From: Clavelina lepadiformis | Lineage: Eukaryota; Chordata; Ascidiacea; Aplousobranchia; Clavelinidae | Length of the DNA stretch: 64,000 bases | Direction: 5' to 3' | NCBI RefSeq assembly: GCF_947623445.1 | Contig: NC_135247.1 | Coordinates: forward strand, 15,874,501-15,938,500 | In this document: in pieces, positions 35,506 to 49,857 of the stretch | How the letters are laid out: each line of letters begins with the position of its first letter | Position numbering within the stretch: position 1 is the stretch's first letter | Position numbers and translations under genes: made by a program | The notes under the pieces: generated by a model | Seen by the model: the letters and a program-made list of their open reading frames with translations, nothing else | What the model was told of the DNA's origin: nothing | Databases searched by the model: none

Positions 35506-37226
35506 ATGATGTATAAGAAGCTTCATCGCTGGTGGCATCTGAACAGAATATGGGATCCTGCAGAAGTCAAATTCAGGAGGAAATTGAAGCTAAATTCACT
35601 TTATCCCTTTCATAAAGAAAAAGATGGTTTGTACCAATTGTATGCCATGAAATTTATGAACGCATTGATATATTTCGAATTGGGGTTATTGGCATATATT
35701 CCTCAAACTTAAGAAACTGTGAAGTTTTATCTTAGTGTACCATAACGCTATCAGAACGTACCGCACTTTAAGAGATCAAAAAATCAATGTTTTTGTTAAG
35801 TGTTAGAATTTTACCAATTTTGGTTGATTTTTGTTTCAAAGTTGTACGCCTATACAGGGTTTTTTTTAAGGTTTGGTTTGGGTGACCGCTAAGTAGTTTT
35901 AAGAGACCGCAAGTGTTTCATTTAAATACCAAAAAATAGCCATATTTGCAAGTCCAAATTTTGGGAAACCGCTGGAGAAATTTGGGGGACCGTTTCGGTC
36001 CCCCAAAACACCTTAAAAAAAACACTGCGCCTATATTTGGTTGGAGTTAGACAAACCTGATAATAATGACATCAAACATAAGCATATTTTACATAAATGG
36101 GAAGAGGCAATTTGTGCGTATAGCCTACGCAGCCTGTCAAAAGTATAACTTGAAAATCAATTAATTTTGCAGCATTCGTGATGGAAGTCCGAAATTTCTC
36201 GTTATACATCGGTTTATCAATTTTTATGATTGCCGGAATCGGTGGCCCTATTTACTGGTATCGGCTACAAAAGTTTTCCAATGAACTATTCGACACAATG
36301 TTTGTCTTACTGTTTCTCTGGTCGCTGAGGTTAACAACTTTTCATTTAAAATTAACCTAAAAAAGTATTTTGTAAATACTGAACATACGTTATCTCGATA
36401 TTGCGTAGATTGATAAGCTATAACTGGCAAAAACGTCGAATCTGCATTGAAAAAGATGGACAAAATTACTTCTTCTATATCGGCAACAGTTTACAGTTTT
36501 GTGGCGAAATTCACAACATCTACCTCCGTTTGAGGGGGCAGCAGAGCAGCAACGGGCATAAATATTACAGGTAAAGGGAAGTATGCCAACCTCAAGCTGG
36601 ACTTATAGTTCATCGTTATGTACATGTCTATAGGTTGGTTATAAACGGCTTCAACGTTGAAGAACAGGAAATTACGTCGATGACAACAAACAAGCAGGTT
36701 CTGGAGAAATTAGCCAAGCGTCTTGCGTTTCGTTTAAATATCAATTACTTCGACTCTGATGACATATCAGTTGGGTCCGTGAGTTGTTGATTGATAAATT
36801 TACTAGTTAATGAATTAATTAATTAATTAATTAATTGTTTAATTTTTATTTTGAAAAAAATACCATTTGCACTTAATGCGCTTGGAAGTAATATTGAATG
36901 CAAGTTGCTTTTATAACATTGATACATTTTTACACTTGGGCAGTTTCATGCACTAATCTACGGCTGGGCTAAGGTTTTAGCCTTTTAGCCCGTTTTTCTG
37001 TGCTTTATGACATAGCTAAAACTTTTTGAGCTGACCTAAAACAAAACAATTTCAACAGACATATCGTTCGTCACACAAATCCGAAGACATTTGTTGCGAA
37101 AGCATCTCTTCCAAGCAAGAAGCCACTAAACGCAAAGAGAGTCAGCATCGCCAGAGCTACCTTGGATGCGTTCTACTAAAACCGTTACTCAGGATAATTT
37201 CTAAGTTATTTTTTCAGTCCTTGTGA
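35506..37226 (+). CDS. TMEM249-like protein (candidate CatSper auxiliary subunit)
   Basis: Five exons, 35506-35626, 36173-36329, 36409-36570, 36634-36778 and 37059-37226, join in phase to give 250 aa, close to the length of vertebrate TMEM249. The N-terminus (LHRWWHL..LNSLYPFHKEKD) is followed by two hydrophobic segments around residues 48-95 (YIGLSIFMIAGIGGPIYW and MFVLLFLWSL). A soluble domain follows, with KDGQNYFFYIG, IHNIYLRLRG, YYRLVINGFNVEEQ and FRLNINYFDSDD. In mammals TMEM249 is a sperm flagellar protein associated with the CatSper calcium channel. The match is from memory of the family pattern, so it is moderate. The last exon is read in the phase set by the splice sites; a different frame there reads HIVRHTNPKTF, which looks conserved too, so the C-terminus is uncertain. 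AATAAA follows at 37462. Confidence 0.6.
35855..36027. mobile_element. hAT-type MITE, 173 bp, in intron 1 of the TMEM249-like gene
   Basis: Starts CAGGGTTTTTTTTAAGGT and ends ACCTTAAAAAAAACACTG, an 18-bp inverted repeat with one mismatch. It is flanked by perfect 8-bp duplications cgcctata (35847-35854 and 36028-36035). Internal GGGTGACCG and CGGTCCCCC words extend the inverted symmetry. No coding capacity. The perfect duplication points to a fairly recent insertion. Confidence 0.92.
36813..36836. repeat. (AATT)n microsatellite
   Basis: About six uninterrupted copies of AATT in intron 4 of the TMEM249-like gene. Confidence 0.9.
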
Positions 37227-39684
37227 GACTTGGTGTGGTGTTGTAACATTAACCATAAGTTGCAAGTCGATCAAAAGATTCGTTTTATTCTTTGCCTGAC
37301 AATACTAACTACATTTCACTCACAAAGAATGATTTCCGTTTTGAAAATTGCTTCGGTAAAATTTAACTTACTTTCCTTTTAGAAGCTACTGTTAAGGATC
37401 TGCTGAAATGCGATAAATCATTTGGTGGTTTACGTCCACACATTGTCGCTAAAAAGCTGAGAATAAATTATTCTTTGCATAGTTTTCTGTTTGTTGAGTG
37501 AAAACAAAGAGGTCAAGTCAGAGGTCAGAGGTCAGCATGAGCTCACCTCGAAAGTTATTGTTTTGTTATTTATTTTAAATTTGCATGCCATTAGTTAGTA
37601 AGTTTGAATTAATGTTTTTCCTTATAAACATGTCCAAACATTAGACAGGGTAAAAATGTTCCACAAATCATTCTTCCTACAATTGCGCAAGTGAGACGAA
37701 ACGAAATTGGTAACGAGTTCCTTTTTAAAAGCGTTTTGTAATGATCAATATTTGTCTAAAATTAGGAACTGTATTCAAAATACTTTTTTGTAAAACTTGC
37801 CTATAGCAATGAGCTAGACGCACAACTTGTCTGTTAGCGTACGATAATTATATTACAACATGGTCATGAAATAAACAATGATGTAATATGTACACCAAAC
37901 TTGCGGTTGAAAGACAATTTTTCTGGGGGAAAAACTTTCCCCGCTGAAATTGTTCCGGAGAACAAGTTTTCAGGGGCATTTTGGTGACGTATATCGTTGG
38001 CAATAAATGTGCTAGAACTGGATGCATAAATGTGTCTGAACGTGACTTTTGTAACATAAAAGCAAAGCTAACCAAGTTACAATAAACACATTAAAAACAA
38101 TTTCGTTCATCGAGTTGAAGCAAAAAACTTGAAGGTATAAATACATGATTAACTGTAGATATGATGATAGTTGTTTTTAGTGGAGACAGCTTTTGGCTTA
38201 AAACGCTCGTGCGGGTATATTGTCAAATACTTTGGATAAAGACAACTATCGGTTGAAATACTCGCAGCGGCCTGCAAAATCCAGTTTTCCGGCCGACATG
38301 CAGGTTACACACATACACACAATGGTATCTGGAGAACCGTGATCGACCACATAACGACCTTGTCGGATTACGGTAAAGATTGGGCACAAAGAATCGCAAA
38401 GCAACAGCAAAGAGCTAGCGGTCGGCTCTGAAAAAGCTTGCTGATACTAATTACCTAAATGTTGATACGAATAATGTGGCCGATTTTCGGCGTTATGTTT
38501 TAAAATATACGGATTAAACGACGAATCCGCGATGTTAAACCGGATGCCCTGGAGGCCAGTTTTACCGCACGACCATAAATCTTACTCGCGGAGGCACGTT
38601 CAGACGCAGGCCATCATAGTTAAAGTGCTAATAAGCTTATGTTTATAAAACACGGTTGTACAGGTTTGTGTCAACCTTGCACGCTTGGACAAGAATGCCA
38701 CACTCTGTCACTTTGCGCTGAGCATTTTGCTGGAAGAGTGTAGTTTGCAGTCGACAGAACTCTGTGTAACTTATCGCTTTACTTGTGTAATTTAGTCAAA
38801 TGGTTTTATCTTAATCTACTTTACGTCACATTCGACATTCGGCATTCTCCTATTACCAAGAATACAAATTCTGCCGCCAAAACTTCCCGCCAGAAAAAAA
38901 GGGAAATGATAGGATATTGTGTGGATAACTACCATTTTGAAAGCGTTGTTTCTCACTTTAGTCGAAAAAACTTGTCTCAGCAGAAACTCAAATGAACGAA
39001 ATAAAAAACATCGAGACAGTATTACGTTCCCTCACCGGTCTGTTTACGAAAGCATAAATGGTTAGGTTTAACTTATCTGTAACTGTTATAAACAATGATT
39101 TAACGGGCCGCTATTATTTACGACGACATTATTTAGCGTTAAAATTTAATTTTCGATCGCTTGTTAAGTGTAACGAATCACATCATCTAAATTAACTGTG
39201 TGAGTAATTCCATATACGCGTAAATATTGTTCAAGCCTGTTTGGAGGTGTTCGAGGTTTTGTATTAGAGAAGGAATTGACCAACTGTTAACATTAACACC
39301 AGTAATTACGCAGTTATTTATATGGTGTAACGTATTGAAGACAGTGACGCTATAACAATGACTAACAACGACGATGTATAGCCATTGTCACGTTTAAGGG
39401 TAAATAGTAAATATGCACGATGTTATACTACAGTGTTTAATGAGAATATGTTTGCTGCTTGGTTTTCTAAAAACTGTTTCGTTGTGTGTGACTTTTACTG
39501 TGGACTTGCTGAGGTCAAACGAATTTCACTCAAATTAATCAAGAAACTCTGACATTACACCAATGATGTTTTTAGTTGGTCGAAAATTTGAGAAACGCAT
39601 CAATCTTCCTGCAGCACGTGACCATACGAGAAACAACATTTCCTGATGACGTCATGAAAACCTTTCTTTTAAATTTTTGACGAC

Positions 39685-39702
39685 ATATATATATATATAT
39701 AT
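39685..39702. repeat. (AT)n microsatellite
   Basis: Nine AT units in a row. Confidence 0.85.
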
Positions 39703-42700
39703 ACTATGTCGTATTTATAACTTTTTGACGATTTCATGAAGTTTCGAGAAAAATGTTATCGGAATCGAAGTGAAAAGATAAAGATCAAGTCTATTTCACA
39801 ATCAAGGGGATGGACGGAGAGTTCGTCTCTTTGTCTTCCGCCCCCGTATCAGGTTCACTGGCAAAAGCCACAATATTTTGTTAGAAAACTAAAACAAAGG
39901 AATACTGACCGTTAGAACAAGGGTAACGAGCGATTAAAATCTATTTTTATTGTATATCACGGTATTAGTAAGAACGCCTACACATTTTGGTCGGGTAACT
40001 TAAAAACTGTGCGAATTTACGTCTAAAGGGACGGAAATCATGACGCAGATTAAGTTAATACGGACAGGAGAAAGAACAGTTAAGCGGTTTTCTAACTTAC
40101 TACATTCGGTATCTAAAATAAGACAGACAAGATACACATAATAAGATAATGATGAAAACGGAGATCTGCTCATTTCCAGTGTCTCTTTGATCCTACAATG
40201 ATTTCCTTTCTCGTAACAAAATCGTGAAACAAACTTCTTTTTGTACAACACACAAAGTTTATTGTCGTCGATGGTATCATGCTGTAGCGCGGACACTATC
40301 TAATTAAAAAGAAAAGGGAAATTTCTTTTTCGATTACGTCACGTGCTAGTTTTCGGGAAACAACAAATCCGTCTCCTAAAATCCCGGCTTGATATTGTCA
40401 CAACCGCCAGTCTACCTCCAGTGGTGTCAAATTTAATTTAAATCCTTGCTGGACATCACAGCGTGAATAAGTGCGACCGCTGAAGACAATAAGACGGCGG
40501 CCACCGTTGAAACAGCGTCCAGCTGTCGCCACACACGATGTCCCCCTTTATATTGAAATGCGGTAGGTAATCAAAGGATTCTTAACACGGGGACCCGCTT
40601 TTCACCTTTTAAAAGTCGTTAAACCATTTTCCAATACAAAAGCGTTTCAAGTATTATAATATATTGAAATATATTATATTATGGGATATTTACAAGTTTT
40701 TCAACTGTCCTCAGTAAGTATGTTATTTCATAGGAATTACTAGAAATCGTGCTGCACTGAAAACCTTTCCCTGTTAAGTATTTGAGCATTCGTCAATGAA
40801 TGCATTACTGTTTAATATGGTCATATGTTATACGACAAAAATCGATTTAACTACATTGATCAATTGTTTTTCTCTAAAGCTGGGTTGCGCGGTGAAAACA
40901 GGCCGGGTCACAGTTAATTGCAAGCATTGTATCTGACCTGAATTAAAGCCAGCCAGGCAGGCTACATTCTTGAGTGACAAAGTTTGTCCCTTAAATGGCC
41001 TTTTGTATCTCAATCTGCCTTTATCCACATTTAGCCTATATCTTGGGCAATTAATAGCACGGTTGACTGGTAATCTTATACAACAATCGCGATATGACCA
41101 AAATAGGGATTTGTGAGGTTGGCCGTTTAGGGCAGTGATTCATGCCTGTGTCTAAATCTGGCCGCCCCTTGTCGAAATTTAACCCAAATCACTTCAATCA
41201 GCAGTTGCGTTTATGCCAAAATATGTTCCAGAGATTGACAAGCATTATCAGCGGCTTAAAACCCTTTCACTGATGGTTATCAGCTTGAAGACATACCCTT
41301 ACTCCGTAGTCACCAAATATTTTAGGACTGATTTGGCCCGACGAGTTCGAAAGACGGAAAACCTGTGATCGCAGGTTAAACATTTTGCTTGCATCATTAA
41401 GCTCTATAGGGTCGTTACCGACGTCACAATGCGATACCTGTTACGTCTGCTTAACTTTGCACATGACCATGCGCAACTTTGACCGAGGTTGTCAAAAACC
41501 GCACGGTCGGGTTACACAAAGCCATCGGCAACAGAAAACATAAGCGTCTACAACAAATTGTTTTTCCCATGAACTTTGTTTTTGCAAAACGTTTGGGATC
41601 AACGCTGCTTACAACGACCCCAAATGCTTTGTGGTGTTGAGTCCTGGCGGTGATTTTTGAAACTTGGAATGTTGCCTTTTCGAGGCAGCAATGCGATATC
41701 GTTACGTAAGCATACCATTCGATTATGAAGTTAAGCCAAAACAAGGCTAAAGTCGAATTGTGTTAAAGTTTATTTTGGTTATTAAATTACGACGCTCTTC
41801 GGATCGCTATGTGGGGGTTAACCCTGCGATTCGGGGTCACAGGGACCTAACTGTCGGCCCGAAGACGACGATTTAAACGATTTAAGCAAAAGCAAGTAAT
41901 GGAACGCTAAAGAAGAATCCATTCATCTGTTTACAAAGGTGTTATGTATACAAATTTTCGAGCTCTCATGTTTTCAATTAAACGTGATGCTTGAGAGAGT
42001 GTAAAAACACATTTACGACGTTTAAAGTGGTAAACAATTTTTGTGGCCTCATTTGGCGGTGAAGTTGCAAAAAAAAGAGGTTTCTTACAAAGGAGCTAAA
42101 CGTTTCAGTTTACCTTGCCAAAGTGATTATAAGCGATAATATATTGTGCAGGTTGAGTCGAAACCACTTGAACTCCAACTGCTGAGACAAAACCCAGTTC
42201 CAAAATATCGTCGTTTTTCGCAGAGAGTGATCAATCAAAAGTTGAAGATAAAATCGAGCACACAAATCGAATTACGCATACAAGACGTAATCAGATGTTA
42301 AGCAGAAAAGCCATTCACGTTCTGATCATCACATAGCTAAGACACGAGTATTTATTAACTGGTGTCTGTAAGGATGTCCTAATGTCAACACTCAGCCGTC
42401 CATTAAAGACACTGGAAAACAACTTAAGATTCGTAATCGGACAAATGAAGCGAAAATACGTCCACCTGGAAAACAGCAACCACGTCAAACGCTGACTGCA
42501 CAAAACAAATCACGGTTTTGAAAAGAGCACGAATTTCGAGTTGAGCTCAACGTACGTTATTATTTATATTTGAATACTTTATTATACATTTGCTAGAAAA
42601 ATAAACGCGATTGGTTGTTAGTTGAAAAACATCGTTATGGTCTTATTCAAAATAACTTTATAATTATAACTAATTTCATGTCCAAAAATATTGATGGATT

Positions 42701-42753
42701 GCGATAGAAGAGTAATATCCCTCGTGGCATTATCACGCACCAGTGTAACTGAC

Positions 42754-42836
42754 ATCACCAAATCTGACGCCAGTAAGTTTTCTGTTTTCTTACAGCAAAC
42801 GCCAGATTGTCGACATTGGGTGTCAGATTTCGTGAT
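42754..42836. repeat. 83-bp foldback (inverted repeat)
   Basis: The left arm ATCACCAAATCTGACGCC (42754-42771) pairs with the right arm, whose reverse complement is ATCACGAAATCTGACACC (42819-42836), with two mismatches in 18. The loop is about 47 bases. It could be a decayed MITE or a hairpin; no target duplication was found. Confidence 0.6.
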
Positions 42837-45800
42837 AAGTGGATTCTGAGAGCGCGGCTCCCTATCTTGACATCATCTTAACGACATCAAAACACTTTTT
42901 ACTGGAGAATGTGACAAGTAATGATGTTTTAAAACGTTTTCCTTCCTGACCCTAATAAAAGCCACTTGTAACATGATTGTTGTCGAATCTCCATATTGCA
43001 CCAACCAGTTTGTCAGCAAATCGAATTGCACCATAGTAAACTTTATCGTGCTGATTGGGCGTTGTATTTTTGGTTTATGAATCATATTTTCGGTCAAAAA
43101 TAAACAACAAGACAACAAATAATCAGAGACAGCAAAACATAAAGACCTACACAAATTAAGTTTAATGGCGCCAGCGTGAAAGATATAATTGCTTAGGCGT
43201 TCCACGAAGACGTTTTTGCGGAAACCCTTGGCTATAGTAACCATAAAGGCTTTAGTGTTGGCAAAAAAGATCTCCGTTTGAACGCTTGTCAAATTCCCAA
43301 TGTGGTCACACAGCTTTCCACCATGACTGTATTTTAGACGCCTTAGAACTGTCGGTTTGTAATAGGATCTCGGGTTATATGCTTACTCTTGTCTGTAGCG
43401 TTGTCTTTGTTTGAAACAGTGAAAGCTGAACATTTCCAAGTTTTGTATTTAGTAAGAAAACAAAACGGTCCAATTGCAAATTACCATGGTCGCACTTTCT
43501 TCAACTGAGAACGTAATTTTCTCCTAGGCCGCAAGGTTATCTACGAACTGAATCAAGTGCGTGCTGCGTGGACCAGAGAGACCCTAAGAAAATAAACAAG
43601 CATGTTGCAAAACAAAACAACATGCCACTGCCTCATGTGATTGCGGAGAAGTAAAAGTGTAAAGCAAAGAATTTGTTCGATAAAAATTTTGATAAAATTT
43701 CGACGAGTCCTATCCTAAATCTTGAGGCCATGGCAATTTTTCTCCATCGCGACCTTTCTTGTCAGTCAGAAGTTCCCTCCCACTCCCATATAAGCGCGGG
43801 TTTGACTGCGGATGCGCTTCGTATTTGTCGCAGTAACAGTATTACTGTCGCAGTATTACTCACTGTGTCTAACTCTAAACGGCGCGTATACCATTTGACT
43901 CTATGCTGATGATTTATAGTATAGAGGGAGACGAGCAATACATCAACATCTAAATACCAGTCATAAAGTCATCAGTGACATCTAAGCTCTGGCCGTTACT
44001 GTTGATTGACATATGACTAAAAAATTTTCTTTCTTTAACTCCGCAAGCGCAAAAAACTTCGCAATAAATTTGAAGTCGGAAATACTTGCTTCGACACATT
44101 TTTGCAACGCATATTCGTAAAGAAAAATTTATAGATCGTGTAATGCATTGTCTTTAAAGCAACAAGACTGAATCAATGCGGAGAGTGAATTCTGGTATAA
44201 ATTATCGTCGATATGAAAACAATAACAACATAACAACGTTGACGTCTTTTTCCAGACCTTCTGCTGGTTCCTTTGGGTCAGCGGCAATGACGGTGGAAGG
44301 CGTCTTGTTAATTTCCTCGGCGCAAATAGGCAACCGACTTGTGCGTAAGCTGGATGAGAAGCACAGCGATGCCGGTACGGTTTCCTATCATAACGGCATT
44401 AATCGATTTAAAAACCATATATTTAATTATATAAGAAATCGTTGGCAACGGACACTGAGGAATTTTTTTCTGCTGTATACTAAATGCCCTTTGACCGTGA
44501 ATAGAACTTGACTATCTTTAGAAGCATAACAATGCTGCACTTAGCGACCTCATGGTAACTTGTTAGTGGTATGGGCAAAACAAAATGCGACCGCAGCCTG
44601 CCTGCATTTGTCGTTAGGGGCGGGGCGATCGTGTTAGGCTTGCTTTTATACGCAGGGTTCGACTAGTTGAAAAACGTAGTTAAGTTTTGTGGAGAAAGTA
44701 CTGGTAGAGGTACAAGCATTCAACATCACATCACATCTTTTTCCTTATTCGAACAGATTTGAGCTTTGTGCGTTAAAGCAGCAATTTTGTGCCCGACAAG
44801 GCCGTGTTGTTTTTGACCAGTAGCTCTAAGAACAACTTTATTCCACCAAAGATAATCTTTACTCAGCAAACCTGAGAATTAAGTTTACGTAAACGCGCCC
44901 AAAACAGAGACCGGGGTTAAATAGTTTCGCGAGCGTCTTAACAAAATATTCACACGCAAGGTAAAATGCCCGACAGTTTTTACCCTTATTTGGCCCCACT
45001 GCGTGATTGGAGCTTAGCAACGGCGCAAGGAGGCTTTAGATTCGCGTGTGGCAGTCAAAAGAAGTTTAAATACCAAAAATGCAACACTAAGAAACCAAGG
45101 TCAAATGTTATACCGTTATCTTTAGAGATAGTATAATTGATTAAATTCTTAAAGCCAGGCTCAGCCTTTTTACTATGACTCAGATCCACAACAGAATATT
45201 TGAGTCTATTAGGTGTTATTTCAGAGTTAAGAAAAATAACAAAATCAAGAAAAGCGCACCGACTGCAAACTAAGCGAACTTCCTATATCGCTTTCGCAAA
45301 ACCAAATGACGTAAAAAAACATATTTGACCGCGTGAGGTGTGAGGTGACATTGGAAGATTACCAAGTGTTTTTTGTTTTGCACTTACAGCCAAGTATGTG
45401 ACTCAGCCAAAATGAAATTAAAGGGTATTTCCTGAAAGACTGATACATTAACTAATGGCCGGTTTGTTTGAAAATGTACTGCTTTGCTGACTCGTATTTG
45501 GGCAGCGTCGAAGGTTTTCACAACAGATTATTGGGTCAAGCGTACGGTAAGTTTTATAGCAGTCGTGGTATGCTTGGCAGTTGAACCAAGAAAACAGTAA
45601 GAAATGTGTCAGGAAGTCTATGGCGTTTCTGGGTTCGGTTGTCTGTCATCAGCAAGTGATAGTGACAGGGCGGGAAATTATTGTTCGGTTTCATTCAAGT
45701 TAAAAATAGTTGCCCAAGTTTGGTTTTATGGTTAGCAATATTGAAAATGCCAAAGGATATCGGCTATCGGGTTATAAACTGGATATCATGGACTTTATCT

Positions 45801-46130
45801 TTCGTTCGTTAATGCTTCCTAACGATACAGTACAACAAGTTAAATCTTTCCATCACAAACACTCTTGTTGTATGTTGAAATGCTTTTTTTGCTCAATTAA
45901 AACAATAAGGAATATCACACAAAGGTACACAGTATCTCTGTAAACAACGCTTTCGTTTACTATATTGAGACTTATAATTTATAGTTGAACTCTGAAAAAG
46001 TAATACATCAGACATTAGAGACCGGACCACACGTCACAGAGAACTACTTGAAAATCGTTGTAAATCTTCTTATTGTTCTTATAAGGAAGCCGTGAAATTT
46101 ATATTAGAACAAAATAGACCCTTCGATTGT

Positions 46131-46149
46131 TGTTTGTTTGTTTGTTTGT
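46131..46149. repeat. (TTTG)n short repeat
   Basis: Four to five copies of TTTG followed by GTAGGTAGG. Low-complexity sequence only. Confidence 0.75.
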
Positions 46150-49100
46150 AGGTAGGTCTGGTATACCCTGTGTGTTGTCTGTCTGTCGATTCTATTTCGG
46201 ACCGCAATTAGTAAGTTTACAGCATTATATCCGATACTTTTTCTTGGTTCAAATATTACGTTACGTCGCCCATAGATTTTAAGAGGTGTGGCAAAAGGTT
46301 TGAAATATTTCTACCGACAAAGTATCTGGCGCTGAGACCATTAATCTAAGTTGGTTATTTTTTACGAAATAACCTCCTAAAGTCGCAACAAAAATTTATT
46401 AACTTTACTAACCGTTTCCTGGTATTTCGTAGTCGACTATAACACCTCATTAACATAACTAAATATGCGATTTTAGGAAAGAAATGTAATTACAAAGTTG
46501 TATTTCTATGCCAGTCGGAGGCTTCATTAACTGTCGTTACAGGCTTGTAATTTCGTCTGATCATACAGCTGGGAGCCTATCTACGTCAAATAGAGTGCCG
46601 GGTTTCCGTTGTATTTCGCCGTCCATACAAGATTCTTGTAATGATTGGGACAAGCACAAGTCGCAACTTATAATCAACTTAAACCATTTCCTCTGTTAGC
46701 TGGCTTAAATATTGGTTGTGCGGGGGCAGTGTCAGATCTAAGAATTGTGCGGATGAAGCACGGCAATTGGGTCCTAGTGTTTACGTCTTGGGCACTGATT
46801 AGTAACAAAGAGAAGACGGATGTTAACTTGAATGCCAACTGACTTTGGAATTTCGTAGGGCGAATTGTCTATGCATTTTTGCTGACCCTTATCTCGTTTT
46901 ACAGTGTGACGTCTAAAAAACGTTTTTAAACAAATTTAAAAAGAGATTTTTAGGAGAAAATCTCGCGCTGCCGCTGCTTCAACCAAGACTCAACTTTTAA
47001 CACCGACCGCCTAGGTCTCGTTCGACAGATATAATATAAACACTACAGGATTAGCATGGCTAAAATTCACGACGTCCCTAATCTAACATTTTAGGGTGTT
47101 TGAAATCTGTCCCAAACGTCGTAATAATTAATGATAATAGCCGAACGGAATTCAAACATGTACACTGGATTGTGGCGCTCGACACGGCCACACAAGAGGC
47201 CTAAAACACACAAGTGACACTTCACCTGTTAAGGTACTTGTTTGTTTGACCGTAGAGAAACCTACTGCCTTAGTTTGCATAATACCAATGCAAGCACGCA
47301 GGTGTTAAGATAACAAATACCGTGAAAGAATGCACACTTTGTTGTAGATATAACTATGCCTATATAGTGTATAGGTAGTATCGTTTGGACAGTAATGACC
47401 TGTCGTTTCCACGCGATCGTCTGAATAGCGATCTTATTTGTGACAGAAACGACCAGGCGTTTTTTTGGTTCTTCTCTGTATGGCAATATACACCAAGCGT
47501 GATTTTGACACATTTCACGTGGTATTTGCACGTAACAGTAGGATAATGCATAAGAAATATAAATATGAACACTTTTTTTTCAAGACAAAAAGCAAGTCAA
47601 ACGTCATCTATCAATAAACACGTTAATAAATCAGTATCTTGAAGACCAGTACGCCATTGCGAAAGTCAAAATGGAAAGGTAATAATATTTTTGTTTTGCG
47701 CTGAAAGAGGCGCTCAAAAATGAGTGAACGTTTTCCTAGACCTTTCCCAGATAAGAAACTCGATAAAGAGTGACTTGGAGATGGGAATGATAAACTAAAG
47801 TGAAATCTGGAAACATTTTACTGCGCATAAGTTCCACTAAATCGTTGGTTTAGATCCACATACGATGCTGTTTGTGTTACTCAAATTGCATAAGAAATTG
47901 TTCTCGTATTTCAACAATGCTTGATTTAATGCTAACAACATAGGTTTTAGGTATAGAGCTGATACACCCACCAATGTTTGAATTCAAGTTTTAATATAAC
48001 TACTCGATAAATGGAACATTGAATATTTTCAACGCGAAGGTGATATATTCGTTTTACTGTTGACTCTTTTACACGTTCAACTGTAACTGTTGTCTTAAAT
48101 TTCGAATGTCAAATTTAATCTGCGCGAAGTGGCCTAACGCCATCATGAACCAAATTCACACCCGGCTGTTCTTTTAATGCCGGGGTAATCAGGCCTACCA
48201 TGTTTACTGTGTTTGCCAGTTAACCTCAATTGTCATCCAATTAGGGTTTGATCTCGGCGGCATTTTATATACGACAGCCTCTGACCCTCGCCAAAAAATA
48301 CCTCGTAAACTCAACTCTGTCAACCTAAAAGCAAATTTTCAAGTGGCTTGGGCAGGAAAATAATTTTTTGACGCATTTGAAACCCATTTAGTATCTCATG
48401 ACACAAAGAAATCTGCCGACTTACGATGTGGGGATGTGGTATCCCAATCGTTGTCTTTCACTTGAGTGTTTCTTACAGGACAGTTCTTAAATCATGAGCT
48501 TTAAATTTATACATAACTTATTTTGTGTAAACTGTAAAATACCATAATTACGTAAATGAACGTGTTCATCAGTAAGTTGCTATTACATGGAAGAAAGTAA
48601 AACAACGTATTTTTTATTCATTAAAAGAAGTTTTTATGTGACTATTTTTGATAAATTGTATCACGTCCATAATGTTTGTCTTAAATTTATAACATAAATG
48701 ATTAATCCGCATTTTTAACCACTTAAAAAGCAGTACGTCATGTAAAACTACGATATTAATAAATTCATCATGTGTAAGTCATTTACTTGTTAATAATTAG
48801 GTGTTTTCTGTGACAATTAGCAGAAAACCACGCTCGGCCGTACGTCACGGACAACGAAAGTCTCAAAGTGTTACTTTTTTCTAGTTTCGAAAGACAGCTA
48901 CTTGCCTGTTGTTCTCATAACGTTTTCAGCTTGGAAAGGGAAAGGACGTGCCTGGGAGCTCCAGGACATCGAGTCGTGAGTTTAATATCTGCCGGCTGGA
49001 AGTACTTGTAATGCGGCCTCGAGTTCGTATTGAGACGAGGAAAAGTAGACTGGCGGAAAGGCGGCTGGAGTTAGTCACCGCGGGTGAATGTCAGCATTCG

Positions 49101-49857
49101 GTCGATTAACGGAGACGTTAAAGGTTTTAGCAACGATTATTCATCTCAGCACGCGTCTTTGCTTGTTTAGCTAAAACGGTTTTAGTGTCGCAGCGATACG
49201 GTCTGAAGACCATGACTGTTTTGAATCCAATTTCTCTGGAGATTTCATGTGTATTTGGCAGTTATGAGCGATGAATATGTTGACGCGTTCACAATCTTGT
49301 TTATTTTGCCGTTAACACATTGCGCACTAGAACAGCTCTTCATATGCTTGAATAGTCGTTCCTGTTTTGTTTATGACCACGGCAAAGGCCAGTGCGCTGG
49401 TTTAAGAGGTGAAGTAGTTTATGAGTTAAGTGCTGAACATGTATAACTACGCGACTGAATTACATAAAATGCGCTGAAATGATACTTCAACATATGAAAA
49501 ATAGTTTATCTCACTTAGCAAGCAATTTCAGATCACGTGAATGTGACCTCATAATGAAATAAAATGAATGTGTAGAAACCGCAGAAGAAGGCTGCCGGAC
49601 TCTTGCTGTGTGTTCAAGAATTCGCCAAGTGTAGCAAATGACTGGCTGCAACGCACAAAGTTATTACGTCACAATACGTTACTGATGCGCGAACCAGGGC
49701 GCTTTTGTTCTGGCATTGCAGCCGACTTCTTGTTTTTGTTTTGACGAACAGTTTTCACAATGGTGACAATTAAACAAATTGCTTTGTACAGTTTGTTATT
49801 TCACCAAGAGCAAAGTGCTTGGTTTCAAAACAAACTTTGCCTATCCATGTCTTAAGG

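Noticed and set aside
42873..43292. 139-codon minus-strand frame, the longest in the gene-poor interval
   Set aside because: No family motif, random-looking composition and no splice-consistent extension. A frame of this length is expected by chance in 18 kb of AT-rich DNA.
44176..44511. 111-codon plus-strand frame starting MRRVNSG
   Set aside because: No recognisable domain, no splice partner and Asn/Ser-rich random composition.
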